This document shows positions 32,677 through 41,387 of a DNA stretch of 64,000 bases, piece after piece. The DNA is taken from positions 186,001-250,000 of the forward strand of contig NZ_JACGZW010000004.1 in the NCBI RefSeq assembly GCF_014145675.1, written 5' to 3'. Position 1 is the first letter of the stretch. Every line of letters starts with the position of its first letter. The position numbers were made by a program, and so were the translations under genes. The notes under the pieces are model-generated. The model ran no database searches, was not told the DNA's origin, and saw only the letters and a list, made by a program, of their open reading frames with translations. This DNA comes from Amycolatopsis dendrobii. Its GTDB lineage: Bacteria; Actinomycetota; Actinomycetes; Mycobacteriales; Pseudonocardiaceae.

Positions 32677-33102
32677 TTAGCTCGCGTTTTCCCGGCCCGC
32701 GCGCCAGTTCGCCACCGTTTCCTCCACATCCAGCGGACGGGCGCGGAGCACGGGACCGTCCTGCGGCAGCGCGTGTGCCTTGCGGATGCGGTCGTTCAGG
32801 TCCTCGACGATCTCCCGCACCTTGCGTTCGGAGCGGACTTTCGCCAGTTTCCCCGGCAGGTCCTGGATTTCGCGCGGCAAGGCGAGCGACGGCGGCAGGA
32901 ACGCGGACCGGTCGATGTCTCCTTCGCGGGCGCTCCGGAGCATCCAGTCGGTCGCGGCGTCGCGGCCGGTCGGGGGCGGCAGCGGTTTTCCCGCTCCGGG
33001 AAGGTCTTCGAAGTCGCCGCGCGCTTCGGCGGCGGCGATTTGCCGGTCGACCCAGGAACCGTACGACACGCCCGGTGGTTTGCGTTCCGTCACGGGAACC
33101 AC
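32677..33102 (-). CDS. DUF1992 (DnaJ homologue subfamily C member 28-like) protein
   Basis: A 141-residue protein. The DUF1992 domain occupies residues ~12-85 with SYGSWVDRQIAAAEARGDF, EDLPGAGKPLP and ALPREIQDLPGKLAKVRSE. It has no J-domain despite the family name. Cytoplasmic, function unknown. It is separated from the metallophosphoesterase gene by ~207 bp with no visible gene. Confidence 0.88.
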   Translation of the reverse strand: MVPVTERKPPGVSYGSWVDRQIAAAEARGDFEDLPGAGKPLPPPTGRDAATDWMLRSAREGDIDRSAFLPPSLALPREIQDLPGKLAKVRSERKVREIVEDLNDRIRKAHALPQDGPVLRARPLDVEETVANWRAGRENAS

Positions 33103-33211
33103 CTCCCTCGCTGCCCAGCGTAGCGGTCAAGGCGGCGGCGCGGAGGGGACGAAGGTCCTGAAACGGCAGGTAAGATCCCACGCTGACCGTACGAGGCCGG
33201 GAGGGGACGCG

Positions 33212-34015
33212 ATGATCGTCGAGCACGAGGGCGACGGTCCCGAGGCCGCGCGCGAGGAGGTCGCGCGCACGCTCGCACTGCTGTGGCGCGACTGCGCGGG
33301 AGCCCCGGAACCCTCGGCCCGCGGCAGGCGTCCGACGCTCACCATCGAACGGATCATCGTGGCGGCCATCGCGGTGGCCGATGCCGAGGGCCTCGTCGCG
33401 ACGTCCATGCACCGCGTCGCGAAGGAACTCGGGGCGGGCACGATGACGCTCTACACCTACGTTCCCGGCAAAACCGAGCTGATCGATCTCATGGTCGACA
33501 CCGTTCTCCTCGAACGGAATCTCCCCGGACCCGGCGAACCGCGGCCGGCGGATTGGCGTGCGCAGGTGCGCGTTTACGCCGACCGCACGCGCGACATCTA
33601 CCGTCGGCACCCGTGGCTGCGGGAGCGGTCCCGGGTGCGTCCCGCTCTCGGTCCGGGGCAGCTGGCCGGCCAGGAATACCTGCTGTCCATTATGGAGAGT
33701 CTGGGCCTGCCCGCGCGCGAAATCGTCGCGGCGGCCAATTCGGTGGCGGGCTATGTGGACGCGAACGCGGCGGCCGAGGCCGAGAGTGTCCACTTGGAAC
33801 GGACCACGGGACAGTCCAATGACGCGTGGTGGGGACAGCGTTCTTCTTTCTGGCACACGTATTTCGACGTCGAGTCTCATCCGGCGATGAACCGGACGTG
33901 GCTCGCCGGCGGGTTCGAAAAGCCTTCGGCGGAGCAGGCGTCGGACGCGTCGGAGTTCGGATTGGACCGGCTTCTCGACGGGATCGCCGCCCGGATCGGC
34001 CAGGCTGGCGCATAA
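33212..34015 (+). CDS. TetR-family regulator with TetR_C-type ligand domain
   Basis: A 267-residue regulator from ATG with GGGAGGGG upstream. An N-terminal extension of ~45 residues precedes the helix-turn-helix (IIVAAIAVADAEGLVATSMH, then VAKELGAGTMTLYTYVPGK). The C-terminal domain has LMVDTVLLE, HPWLRE and SVAGYVDANA, as in the TetR/TetC-type group. It lies 48 bp before a LysE exporter in the same direction, so control of that exporter is plausible. Confidence 0.9.
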   Translation: MIVEHEGDGPEAAREEVARTLALLWRDCAGAPEPSARGRRPTLTIERIIVAAIAVADAEGLVATSMHRVAKELGAGTMTLYTYVPGKTELIDLMVDTVLLERNLPGPGEPRPADWRAQVRVYADRTRDIYRRHPWLRERSRVRPALGPGQLAGQEYLLSIMESLGLPAREIVAAANSVAGYVDANAAAEAESVHLERTTGQSNDAWWGQRSSFWHTYFDVESHPAMNRTWLAGGFEKPSAEQASDASEFGLDRLLDGIAARIGQAGA

Positions 34016-34063
34016 GGTCGATCGGCCTGGACTGAATCCGCGGTGCACCGGGATAATGAGGGC

Positions 34064-34699
34064 ATGTCGTCGATTGTGGCTTTCGCGGCCTTGTCCGTGG
34101 TCTTGGTCGTCATTCCCGGCCCCGCGGTCATGCTGGTTCTCAAGAGCGCGATCGCTCGTGGCCGGGTCCCGGCGCTGCTGACCGCGCTCGGGGTGCTGGC
34201 CGCCGACTTGGTGTGGGCAGGCGCGTCGGTCGCCGGTTTGACGGCTCTGCTGGTGTCCTCGCAGACGGCCTTCGACGTGGTCCGGTACCTGGGTGCCGCC
34301 TACCTGGTTTTCCTCGGCGTCAAACTCCTGGCGACCCGCTCCTCGGCGGTCTCCGCCGGGCCCGCCGCGGCGGCGTTGAGCACCGGCCGGCCACGCAGCG
34401 GATGGCGTGCGTTCCGGGAAGGACTTCTCAGCGACTTGTCCAACCCCAAAACCGTCATCGTCTTCACCAGCGTCATTCCGCAGTTCCTCCACCACGGCGC
34501 ACGACCTGTCGACACGCTGGTCCTCGGAGCGGCGTTCGCGGTGATCGGATTCCTCTCGCTGACCGGCTATGCACTGGTCTTCAGCGCCGCGGCCGAGATG
34601 CTCCGCAACACACGGGTGATCCGCGCGATTCTCCGGGCGGGCGGCGCGATCCTGGCGGCGTTCGGCATCGGCCTCGCCGTCGAGCGTCCCGCTGTGTGA
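34064..34699 (+). CDS. LysE/RhtB-family amino-acid or metabolite exporter
   Basis: A 211-residue protein with about six transmembrane helices, from ATG at 34064. IPGPAVMLVL near residue 20, YLGAAYLVFLGVKLL and GLLSDLSNPKTVIVFTSVIPQF are classic LysE/RhtB motifs. These proteins export amino acids or related compounds. It follows the TetR gene, which may regulate it. Confidence 0.92.
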   Translation: MSSIVAFAALSVVLVVIPGPAVMLVLKSAIARGRVPALLTALGVLAADLVWAGASVAGLTALLVSSQTAFDVVRYLGAAYLVFLGVKLLATRSSAVSAGPAAAALSTGRPRSGWRAFREGLLSDLSNPKTVIVFTSVIPQFLHHGARPVDTLVLGAAFAVIGFLSLTGYALVFSAAAEMLRNTRVIRAILRAGGAILAAFGIGLAVERPAV

Positions 34700-34707
34700 A
34701 CAGGCGG

Positions 34708-35622
34708 TCAGGAACCGCCGAGCGAGAACCGAACCCCGGTCGCTTCCTCGGAGAGCTCCCACAACCGACGGCCCCGCTCCGGATCCCGTGACGCACCCAT
34801 CGCCGTCCCCAGCCTGGGCCGGCCCACTCCGCCGAACGCAGGACCGTAGTAAGCACCGCCAGTCGCGGCGGGGTCGACGGCCGCCCGAACCGCTGGCCAG
34901 GCACCGTGGTCCTTTCCGTGCGTATAAGGCGCGAGCAGCCGCATCACCGGCACTGGCTGGGTGATTCCCGGCCGTGCGGGGCTGGTCCGCTCCAGGCTGA
35001 ACCCGGGATGCGCGAGGATCGCTCGCACTGGTGAACCGGCGGCGCGGAGACGCCGGTCGAGTTCCATCGCGAACGACTGCACGGCGTGCTTCGACAACGC
35101 ATACGCACGGAAGTCCGAATACTTGCGCGAACTCTGCAGATCATCGATGTCGTACGGATACATCCGCGTGATCAGGCTGCCCGCCAGCACCACGCGCGCG
35201 GACGACGCGGTCAGCGCCGGCATCGCGAGCGCGGTGAGTGCGAAGTGGCCGAAATGGTTGGTGCCGACCGCCAGTTCCAGGCCCTGTTTCGTGGTCCGGC
35301 GCACCGGCCCGGGTGCGGTGACGCCAGCGTTCTCGATCAACGCGTCCAAGCGGTCCAGCCTGCCGAGCGCGTCGACGGCGGCCGGGACGGAGTCCAGATC
35401 GGCGAGGTCCAGCGGGATCGTGCTCAGCGAAGCCGAACCGACCCGGGTGCGCACCATCTCGACGGCCGCGCGCAGTCGTGCCGGGTCGCGGCCCAGCAGG
35501 GCGACGTGGGCTCCGGCGGCGGCCAGCTGCTCGGCGATGAAGTAGCCGATCCCCGCGTTGCCGCCGGTCACCGCGTAAAACCGGCCGGTCAGGTCAGGCA
35601 GGTTCCGAGGATTCCACGCCAC
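34708..35622 (-). CDS. SDR-family oxidoreductase
   Basis: A 304-residue SDR. It has the NAD(P) motif TGGNAGIG and a Tyr-x3-Lys pair (YALSKHA). The usual NNAG is ENAG here, a tolerated change in the retinol-dehydrogenase-like group. The C-terminal extension (GGAYYGPAFGGVG) matches that group, which acts on various alcohols and ketones. It converges on the LysE gene with an 8-bp gap. Confidence 0.9.
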   Translation of the reverse strand: MAWNPRNLPDLTGRFYAVTGGNAGIGYFIAEQLAAAGAHVALLGRDPARLRAAVEMVRTRVGSASLSTIPLDLADLDSVPAAVDALGRLDRLDALIENAGVTAPGPVRRTTKQGLELAVGTNHFGHFALTALAMPALTASSARVVLAGSLITRMYPYDIDDLQSSRKYSDFRAYALSKHAVQSFAMELDRRLRAAGSPVRAILAHPGFSLERTSPARPGITQPVPVMRLLAPYTHGKDHGAWPAVRAAVDPAATGGAYYGPAFGGVGRPRLGTAMGASRDPERGRRLWELSEEATGVRFSLGGS

Positions 35623-35672
35623 GATCGCTCCCCCGTAGTCCGGTTTCGGTCCGGACTATACGAACGCCGCGG

Positions 35673-36845
35673 TCAGTGCGTCGGCGCGGCCTCCGTGGTC
35701 GTGCTGGAAGTCGTGGTGCTGGACGTCGTCGGGTTCGCCGGGGCGGAGCTGGACGGCGTCGTGCTCGTCGTCGGCGAGGTGCTGGTGGGCGTGGTGCTGG
35801 ACGGCGTCGTCGGCGTGGTCGGCGCCGAGCTGGTCGGCTTTGCCGGGGAGGAGCTGCTGCTCGGCGCGGTGCTGCTGCCGGGAAGCTGCGTCGGGGTGCC
35901 GGGCTGCTGGCTCGGCGGGGCCGGGGTGACCGGCGGCGGGGCGGGCGGGGCGACGTCGCCCGCCGGGCTGCCCGCGGCGGCTTCGACCGCTCCGGGGCCG
36001 GGCGGGGCCCCGATCGGGACCTGGCTGTCCGGCAGCTTCGAGACGCCGTTGCGGTAGCCGTACGCGTACGCCAGCACGGTGTCCACATAGGACTGCGAGT
36101 TGTTGTACCGGCGCACCGCCAGACGCTGGTTGGCGTCGCTGGAGAGGTCCAGACCTCCCGAGCACAGGTAGCGCGCGGTGGCGAGCGTTTCGTCGTAGAT
36201 GTTGTTCGGGTCGGAGACGCCGTCGCCGTTGCCGTCGGAGGCATAGGACGCCCAGGTCGACGGGATGAACTGGGTCGCTCCGACCGCGCGGTCCCACACC
36301 GGGTCGCCGTCGTAGCGGCCGTGGTCGGTGTCGCGGATCGCGGCGAATCCGCCGGAACCGTCGAGTACCGGGCCGAGGATGCGTTCGAGGGTGTTGCCGC
36401 GCGCGTCGACGTAGCCGCCGCGGGCGTGGTTCGACTCGACCCGTCCGATGGCCGCGATCAGCGCCCAGTCGACGTGGCAGCCGGGCTGTTCGCGGGCCAT
36501 GATGTCGGCCGCGTTGCGGTAGGCGCGCAGCATGCTGTCCGGGATGCCCAGCGGACCGGCGGTGGTCGCCGAGCCGGGGCCGTTCGGGTAGCCGGGCACG
36601 CCGAGGGCTTGCGGGACCGGGGGCTGCGGGAGGCTGCCGTCGACGCCGATCGGCGGGAGCGTGATGCCCGGCGGCAGGCCGGGGACGCTCGGCGCGGCCT
36701 GTGCGGCCGACGGCGGTTCAGCGGCGCGCAACGCCACCGGGATGCCGGACGACGTCACCGTCGGCAGCACCACGAGCGCGCCTCCGGCGAGGGCGGCGAA
36801 AGCCCGGCTCCGGGCGTTCCGTCCCTCCAGGCGGCGTCTGGCCAT
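35673..36845 (-). CDS. Secreted lytic transglycosylase (SLT2/MltB-like) with Ser/Thr/Pro tail
   Basis: A 390-residue exported protein from ATG at 36845. The signal segment (ARSRAFAALAGGALVVLPTV) precedes a Pro-rich spacer. The transglycosylase domain is ~110-275, with catalytic Glu in AAIGRVESNHARGG and AVGATQFIPSTWASY. DGNGDGVSDPNN looks like a Ca-binding loop. The final ~95 residues are almost pure Pro/Ser/Thr and probably span the wall. It cleaves peptidoglycan between MurNAc and GlcNAc. Confidence 0.92.
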   Translation of the reverse strand: MARRRLEGRNARSRAFAALAGGALVVLPTVTSSGIPVALRAAEPPSAAQAAPSVPGLPPGITLPPIGVDGSLPQPPVPQALGVPGYPNGPGSATTAGPLGIPDSMLRAYRNAADIMAREQPGCHVDWALIAAIGRVESNHARGGYVDARGNTLERILGPVLDGSGGFAAIRDTDHGRYDGDPVWDRAVGATQFIPSTWASYASDGNGDGVSDPNNIYDETLATARYLCSGGLDLSSDANQRLAVRRYNNSQSYVDTVLAYAYGYRNGVSKLPDSQVPIGAPPGPGAVEAAAGSPAGDVAPPAPPPVTPAPPSQQPGTPTQLPGSSTAPSSSSSPAKPTSSAPTTPTTPSSTTPTSTSPTTSTTPSSSAPANPTTSSTTTSSTTTEAAPTH

Positions 36846-37037
36846 GCGCGTCTCCCCGTTCGTTCTGCCGGTCTGCGGCCAAGCTAGCGGATCTGTCCGC
36901 GATCCGGTGAGGGGTCGGCGGAATTCTGTCCGTTCCGGCCAACTTTCGTTCGTCTGGCATAAAACCTTTGGCGGGTTCCGGTCATCGGGGCTTAACCGGA
37001 ATTTTGCTGAATAGGCCGAATGGAGTAACCCGTTCGT

Positions 37038-37056
37038 CGGGTCCACAGTGGACCCG
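37038..37056. repeat. Perfect palindrome with TCCACAGTGGA core
   Basis: CGGGTCCAC-A-GTGGACCCG has 9-bp arms and lies 7 bp past the AraC-type gene stop, so it may terminate it. The TCCACAGTGGA core also occurs intergenically at 4981-4991 (in TAGTCCAC-A-GTGGACTA) and 5093-5103. Confidence 0.6.
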
Positions 37057-37062
37057 GGCGTT

Positions 37063-38028
37063 TTACGCCGCCGGGCCGAATCGTTTGCGGTATTCCGACG
37101 GCGAGAGGCCGGTGTGCCTGCGCAACTGCAGCCGGAGGTTCGCGCCGGTGCCGAGCCCGGTGCGGGCGGCGATGCGGTCCAGACCATGTTCGCCGCGTTC
37201 GATGAGCCTGCGGGCCAGCGTCACGCGTTCGGCGGTGAGCCAGGCGAGCGGTGTCGTGCCGAGTTCGGCGCGGAACCGGCGGTGCAGGGTGGCGGCGCTG
37301 GTCGCCGCGCGGGCGGCGAGGTCGGTGACCGCGAGCGGCTGGTCGAGATGCCGGCGAGCCCATTCCAGCACCGGCGCGAGCGAAGCGTCCGGAATCTCCG
37401 GCACCGGGCGTTCCACGAACTGTCGCTGGCCGCCTTCGCGATGTCCGGTGAAAACGAGGCGGCGGCTCACCGCGTTGGCGATTTCCGCGCCGTGATCGCG
37501 TTGGATGACGTACAGCGACAAGTCGAGTGCGGCCGCGCTTCCGGCGGCGGTAAGAACTGTCCCGTCGTCGACGAAGAGGACGTCCGGTTCAAGGCGGACT
37601 CGCGGGTAGCGCGCGGTGAACGCTTCGGCCCATTTCCAGTGTGTGGTGGCCCGGCGATCGTCCAGGACGCCGGCCTCGGCCAGGGTGAACGCGCCGGTGC
37701 AGAAGCTCATCAACCGTGCGCCGCGGACGTTCGCCCGCCGGATCGCGGCGAGGATTTCCGGGTCGGCCGGGGTCTCTGGATCCGGCCGGTTCGGGACGAT
37801 CACAGTGTCCGCCGCGTCGACCGCCCCGAGATCGGCGACGTCGGCGAGAGTGAAGAAGCCGAGGTGCATCCGGGCTCGCCCGCCGGGAGCCGCGAGCGCG
37901 AAGTCGTACCACGGCCGTCGCAGTTCCGGCCGGCGCAGGCCGAACAGCTCCGTCGCGACGCCCATCTCGAACGGATTCGAGCCGTCGCCGGCGATCATGA
38001 CGACGCGGTGCGAGGATTCTTTCGGCAT
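37063..38028 (-). CDS. GlxA/FtrA-type AraC-family regulator
   Basis: A 321-residue regulator. The N-terminal ~185 residues are a DJ-1/PfpI-like domain with SFCTGAFTLAEAGVLDDRRATTHW in two short blocks and LTAAGSAAALD. The C-terminal ~95 residues hold two AraC helix-turn-helices (PLAVTDLAARAATSAATLHR; GLDRIAARTGLGTGANLR). This fold senses small metabolites. It is divergent from the cupin gene with a 51-bp gap, suggesting it controls that gene. Confidence 0.92.
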   Translation of the reverse strand: MPKESSHRVVMIAGDGSNPFEMGVATELFGLRRPELRRPWYDFALAAPGGRARMHLGFFTLADVADLGAVDAADTVIVPNRPDPETPADPEILAAIRRANVRGARLMSFCTGAFTLAEAGVLDDRRATTHWKWAEAFTARYPRVRLEPDVLFVDDGTVLTAAGSAAALDLSLYVIQRDHGAEIANAVSRRLVFTGHREGGQRQFVERPVPEIPDASLAPVLEWARRHLDQPLAVTDLAARAATSAATLHRRFRAELGTTPLAWLTAERVTLARRLIERGEHGLDRIAARTGLGTGANLRLQLRRHTGLSPSEYRKRFGPAA

Positions 38029-38079
38029 ATGCGATTCCTAGCACTCCCGGTCGCGCGGGACCAGGCCCAAGATCGACCT

Positions 38080-38469
38080 ATGACACCTCAGCCTCTCGAT
38101 CTGCGGGCCGTGCTCGCCGGATTCGACGCCGCGTGGAGCCCCCGCATCGTCGCCAACGTCAACGACTACGACATCCGCCTCGCCCGGTTCGACGGCGACC
38201 ACGTGTGGCACAAGCACGACAACACCGACGAGTTCTTCCTCGTCATCGACGGCAGCATCGAGATCGGCCTGCGCGACGCGGGCGGCGAACGGACCGTGAG
38301 GTTGACCCGCGAGCAGGCGTTCGTGGTTCCGCGCGGCACGTTCCACAAGCCGTCGTCGAAGGAGGGCGCGGTGGTGCTGCTCGTGGAGCCGTCCGGGACG
38401 CTTTCGGTCGGCGACGAGCACGAAGAAGTGCCCGACACTGTCGACGTGACCGTCGGGCATCGCGTCTGA
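38080..38469 (+). CDS. Cupin-domain protein
   Basis: A 129-residue single cupin. Motif 1 reads HVWHKHDNTDEFFLVIDG, with two His and a Glu for metal, and motif 2 reads PRGTFHKP. No Shine-Dalgarno precedes the ATG, so the mRNA may be leaderless. Such proteins act as small enzymes (isomerases, dioxygenase-like) or binding proteins; the specific reaction is unknown. It is divergent from the GlxA-type regulator. Confidence 0.9.
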   Translation: MTPQPLDLRAVLAGFDAAWSPRIVANVNDYDIRLARFDGDHVWHKHDNTDEFFLVIDGSIEIGLRDAGGERTVRLTREQAFVVPRGTFHKPSSKEGAVVLLVEPSGTLSVGDEHEEVPDTVDVTVGHRV

Positions 38470-38509
38470 CCTGCTGGGTTGCACTGTGGGACGGCGTATC
38501 CTCGCCGTC

Positions 38510-39016
38510 ATGAAACGCACTTCCTTCGCGCAGTGGCCGTGCTCGATCGCCCGGACCATGGACCTGCTCGGGGACTGGTGGACGCCGCTGGTGCTGCGGG
38601 ACGCCTTCTACGGCGTCCGCCGCTTCGACGAGTTCCAGCAGGCGCTCGGCATCGCGCGCAACACCCTCGCCGACCGGCTGCGCCGGCTGGTCGACGAGGG
38701 GTTGCTCGAAAAGCGCGCCTACCAGGCCGAACCGGTGCGCTACGACTATGTGCTCACCGAGAAGGGGCGCGATTTCTGGAGCGTGCTGGCCGCGATGACG
38801 GCCTGGGGCGACCGGTGGCTGGCCACCGAAGCGGGTCCGCCGATCGTGCTGCACCACGAGGCCTGCGGGCACGACACGACCGCGGCCGTCGTCTGCGCGG
38901 ATTGCGGCGAACCGTTGTCCGCCGACGACACCCGGATGCGGCGCGGGCCCGGCTTCCCCGAACGCCTGGCGCAACGCCCGGATGTCCAAGCGAGGTTCGC
39001 GCCGCAGGAACATTGA
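38510..39016 (+). CDS. HxlR-family regulator with C-terminal zinc-ribbon-like tail
   Basis: A 168-residue protein from ATG at 38510. Residues 5-105 are an HxlR winged helix (CSIARTMDLLGDWWTPLVLR; GIARNTLADRLRRLVDEGLL). The C-terminus adds HHEACGHD and VCADCGEPLS, a possible metal or thiol site not present in minimal HxlR proteins. It ends two bp before a palindromic terminator and precedes the SRPBCC gene, whose promoter carries a dyad that this protein might bind. Confidence 0.9.
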   Translation: MKRTSFAQWPCSIARTMDLLGDWWTPLVLRDAFYGVRRFDEFQQALGIARNTLADRLRRLVDEGLLEKRAYQAEPVRYDYVLTEKGRDFWSVLAAMTAWGDRWLATEAGPPIVLHHEACGHDTTAAVVCADCGEPLSADDTRMRRGPGFPERLAQRPDVQARFAPQEH

Positions 39017-39022
39017 GCAGGT

Positions 39023-39074
39023 CCGTGAAGGGCCCCTTGAGGGAATCGGATTCCCTCAAGGGGGCCCTTCACGG
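39023..39074. repeat. Long palindrome, family 3 copy 1 (terminator)
   Basis: A 25-nt left arm (starting CCGTGAAGGGCCCC, ending GGGAATC) and a 26-nt right arm pair with one extra G, around a single central base. It lies 6 bp after the HxlR stop. It is closely related to 63711-63765, with one compensated base-pair change. Confidence 0.85.
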
Positions 39075-39092
39075 CGTTGGTCTCCTGAGCGA

Positions 39093-39122
39093 TTGACACG
39101 GTGAGTCTAGTTACGCAACTAT
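39093..39122 (+). promoter_or_regulatory. Promoter and HxlR-type operator candidate for the SRPBCC gene
   Basis: TTGACA at 39093-39098 is followed 18 bp later by AACTAT. The dyad TAGTT-ACGC-AACTA (39108-39121) overlaps that -10 position, where a bound repressor would block initiation. The adjacent HxlR gene is the obvious candidate. Confidence 0.5.
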
Positions 39123-39155
39123 GCTGGTCGAGACGCCAACGGAGGAGGACTCGCG

Positions 39156-39668
39156 ATGGAGTGGACCGGCGCGCGGTACGCGGACGCCCCGACCGTGCAG
39201 GTGGACGCCTGGATCAACGGCTCGCCCGAGCAGGTGTGGCGGTACGCCTCGGACGTCGCGTTGATGCCGGAGCTGAGCGGCGAACTGCAGTCGATCCAGT
39301 GGTGCGACGAGGGTTCGGCGCCCGCGCTCGGCCGGTCCTTCATCGGGCGCAACCACCACCAGATGCGCGGCGACTGGGAAACCACGTCCTACATCGTCGA
39401 ATGCGAGGAGCCGCGCGTCTTCGCCTGGGCGGTCAGCGATCCGGCCAATCCGACCGCGGTCTGGCGGTTCACCCTCGCCCCGGAGAACGGCGGCACGCGG
39501 CTCACGCAGTGGGCGCAGATGGGGCCGGGGCCGTCCGGGGTGACCGAGGTGATCGCGCGGATGCCGGAGAAGGAACAGAAGATCGTGCACGTCCGGCTGA
39601 GCGAGTTCGAGGCCTCGATGACCGCCACTCTCGGCGCGATCAAGGACCGCGTGGAAGCCGCCGGATGA
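39156..39668 (+). CDS. SRPBCC-family (polyketide cyclase/START-like) protein
   Basis: A 170-residue SRPBCC protein with GGAGGAGG before the ATG. DAWINGSPEQVWRYASDV, RSFIGRNHH and VFAWAVSDPANPTAVWRF follow the usual helix-grip pattern for binding a hydrophobic ligand. The stop overlaps the start of the LLM oxidoreductase (ATGATG), so the two are co-translated and may act on the same compound. Confidence 0.88.
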   Translation: MEWTGARYADAPTVQVDAWINGSPEQVWRYASDVALMPELSGELQSIQWCDEGSAPALGRSFIGRNHHQMRGDWETTSYIVECEEPRVFAWAVSDPANPTAVWRFTLAPENGGTRLTQWAQMGPGPSGVTEVIARMPEKEQKIVHVRLSEFEASMTATLGAIKDRVEAAG

Positions 39669-40705
39669 TGCGCACGGCGACCACCGTCGAGGCGTCGTCC
39701 GGCTGGCCGGAAACCCGGGATTTCGTGCTGGAGGCGGAAAAACTGGGTCTCGGCGAATGCTGGGTGGCCGAGGCCTGGGGTTCGGACGGGCCGTCGGTGC
39801 TCGGCTACCTCGCCGCGCGCACGGACCGGATCCGGCTCGGCTCCGGGATCATGCAGCTCGGCGTGCGCACGCCGGTCGCGCTCGCGCAGGCGGCGCTCAC
39901 CCTGGCCGAGATGTCCGGCGGACGGTTCGCGCTGGGGCTCGGGCCGTCCGGTCCGCAGGTGATCGAGGGGCTGCACGGGGTGCCGTTCGCGCGGCCGCTG
40001 ACCCGGATGCGCGAGACGGTGCAGATCGTCCGCAGTGCCTTCGCGGGGGAGAAAATCTCCTTCGCTGGCAAGGCTTTCCACATCCCGCTGCCGGGGGAGT
40101 CCCGCCCGATGCGGCTGTCGACGGCGCCGAACGAGGAGATCCCGATCTACCTGGCCACGCTGTCGCCGCGCATGCTGGAGCTCACCGGCGAACTCGCCGA
40201 CGGCTGGCTGGGCACGAGCTTCGTCCCCGAGGGCGCCGACGCCTACTTCCGTCACCTCGACGCCGGGCTCGCGAAAGCCGGTCGGAGCCGCGGCGATCTC
40301 GTGGTGTGCCAAGGCGCGGAGGTCGCGTTCGCGTCCGATGAGGACGAACTGCGCCCCATGGTCGCCGGGCGCAAGAAGGAACTGGCCTTTTCGCTGGGCG
40401 GCATGGGTTCGGCGAGCACGAACTTCTACCACGACGCCTACAGCAGGCAAGGCTGGGCGGACGTCGCCGCGGAGGTGCGGGAACGCTGGCAGTCCGGCGA
40501 CCGCGACGGTGCGGCCGAGCTGGTGACCGACGAGATGGTGCTCGCGACGACCCTGATCGGCACCGAGGACATGGTCCGCGCGCGGCTGAAGGTGTGGCGC
40601 GCCGCCGGAGTCGACACGGTCCGGCTGTATCCGGCCGGTGACTCCCTGGAGAAACGGCTGGCCACGCTGGGCCGGGCACTCGAGTTGGTAACGGAAGTGC
40701 CCTGA
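39665..40705 (+). CDS. LLM-class (luciferase-like) flavin/F420-dependent oxidoreductase
   Basis: A 346-residue TIM-barrel luciferase-like protein. AEKLGLGECWVAE, IRLGSGIMQLGVRTPVALAQ, GRFALGLGPSGPQV and IPIYLATLSPRMLELTGELADGW are split across the barrel and match F420-dependent LLM enzymes. It probably carries out a hydride transfer with F420 or FMN; the substrate is unknown. It is coupled to the upstream SRPBCC gene. Confidence 0.92.
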   Translation: MMRTATTVEASSGWPETRDFVLEAEKLGLGECWVAEAWGSDGPSVLGYLAARTDRIRLGSGIMQLGVRTPVALAQAALTLAEMSGGRFALGLGPSGPQVIEGLHGVPFARPLTRMRETVQIVRSAFAGEKISFAGKAFHIPLPGESRPMRLSTAPNEEIPIYLATLSPRMLELTGELADGWLGTSFVPEGADAYFRHLDAGLAKAGRSRGDLVVCQGAEVAFASDEDELRPMVAGRKKELAFSLGGMGSASTNFYHDAYSRQGWADVAAEVRERWQSGDRDGAAELVTDEMVLATTLIGTEDMVRARLKVWRAAGVDTVRLYPAGDSLEKRLATLGRALELVTEVP

Positions 40706-40791
40706 CAGACCAAGTATTGGGCCAACCGGCTGCGTCGGCGGGTCCGGCTGCGCCATAGTGTCGGCGATCCCGAACCCCAAGGAGTCGCTCG

Positions 40792-41337
40792 ATGCGCAAG
40801 ATCGTGTCCACCTTGTTCGTCTCGCTCGACGGCGTGGTCGAGGCGCCGGACCAGTGGTCGCTCTCGTACTGGAACGACGAGCTCGAACACGCGGTGGGCG
40901 ACGGCATGGCGGACGCCGACGCGATGTTGCTGGGCCGCGTGACCTACGAGGGCTTCGCCGAGGCGTGGCCGGGCCGCACGGACGACCCGGGCGCGGAGTT
41001 CATGAACAGCGTGCCGAAGTACGTCGCGTCCACCACCCTGACCGCGACGGACTGGCACAACACGACCCTCCTGCGCGGCGACCTCGGCGAGGCGATCGCG
41101 GAGCTGAAGTCCACCGAGGGCGGCGACATCATGACCAGCGGGAGCACGACGCTGGTGCGGTGGCTCCTGTCGCACGGGCTGGTGGACGAGCTGACCCTGC
41201 TGCAGTACCCGGTGGTGGTCGGCAAGGGCCGTCGGCTGTTCCCGGCGGAGGGACCGCAGCTGGACTTCCGGCTGGCGGAGACCACGGCCTTCCGCAACGG
41301 GGTGCTGCGGCTGGTTTACCGGCCTTCGGACGATTAG
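40792..41337 (+). CDS. Dihydrofolate reductase/RibD-C-like protein
   Basis: A 181-residue protein of the small RibD_C family. KIVSTLFVSLDGVVEAPD, LLGRVTYEGFAEAWPG, DIMTSGSTTLVRWLLSHGLVDE in blocks, and LLQYPVVVGKGRRLF are diagnostic. These proteins share the DHFR fold and are probably NAD(P)H oxidoreductases of unknown substrate; true folate reduction is unlikely. Confidence 0.9.
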   Translation: MRKIVSTLFVSLDGVVEAPDQWSLSYWNDELEHAVGDGMADADAMLLGRVTYEGFAEAWPGRTDDPGAEFMNSVPKYVASTTLTATDWHNTTLLRGDLGEAIAELKSTEGGDIMTSGSTTLVRWLLSHGLVDELTLLQYPVVVGKGRRLFPAEGPQLDFRLAETTAFRNGVLRLVYRPSDD

Positions 41338-41387
41338 GACTGTCCTAAGAGGACGATTGTCGGCCCGGATCCGGCTCGCCGCGCGGG

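Noticed and set aside
31280..34762. 1160-codon reverse ORF
   Set aside because: It runs antisense or out of frame to several genes with clear domains and is typical high-GC shadow sequence.
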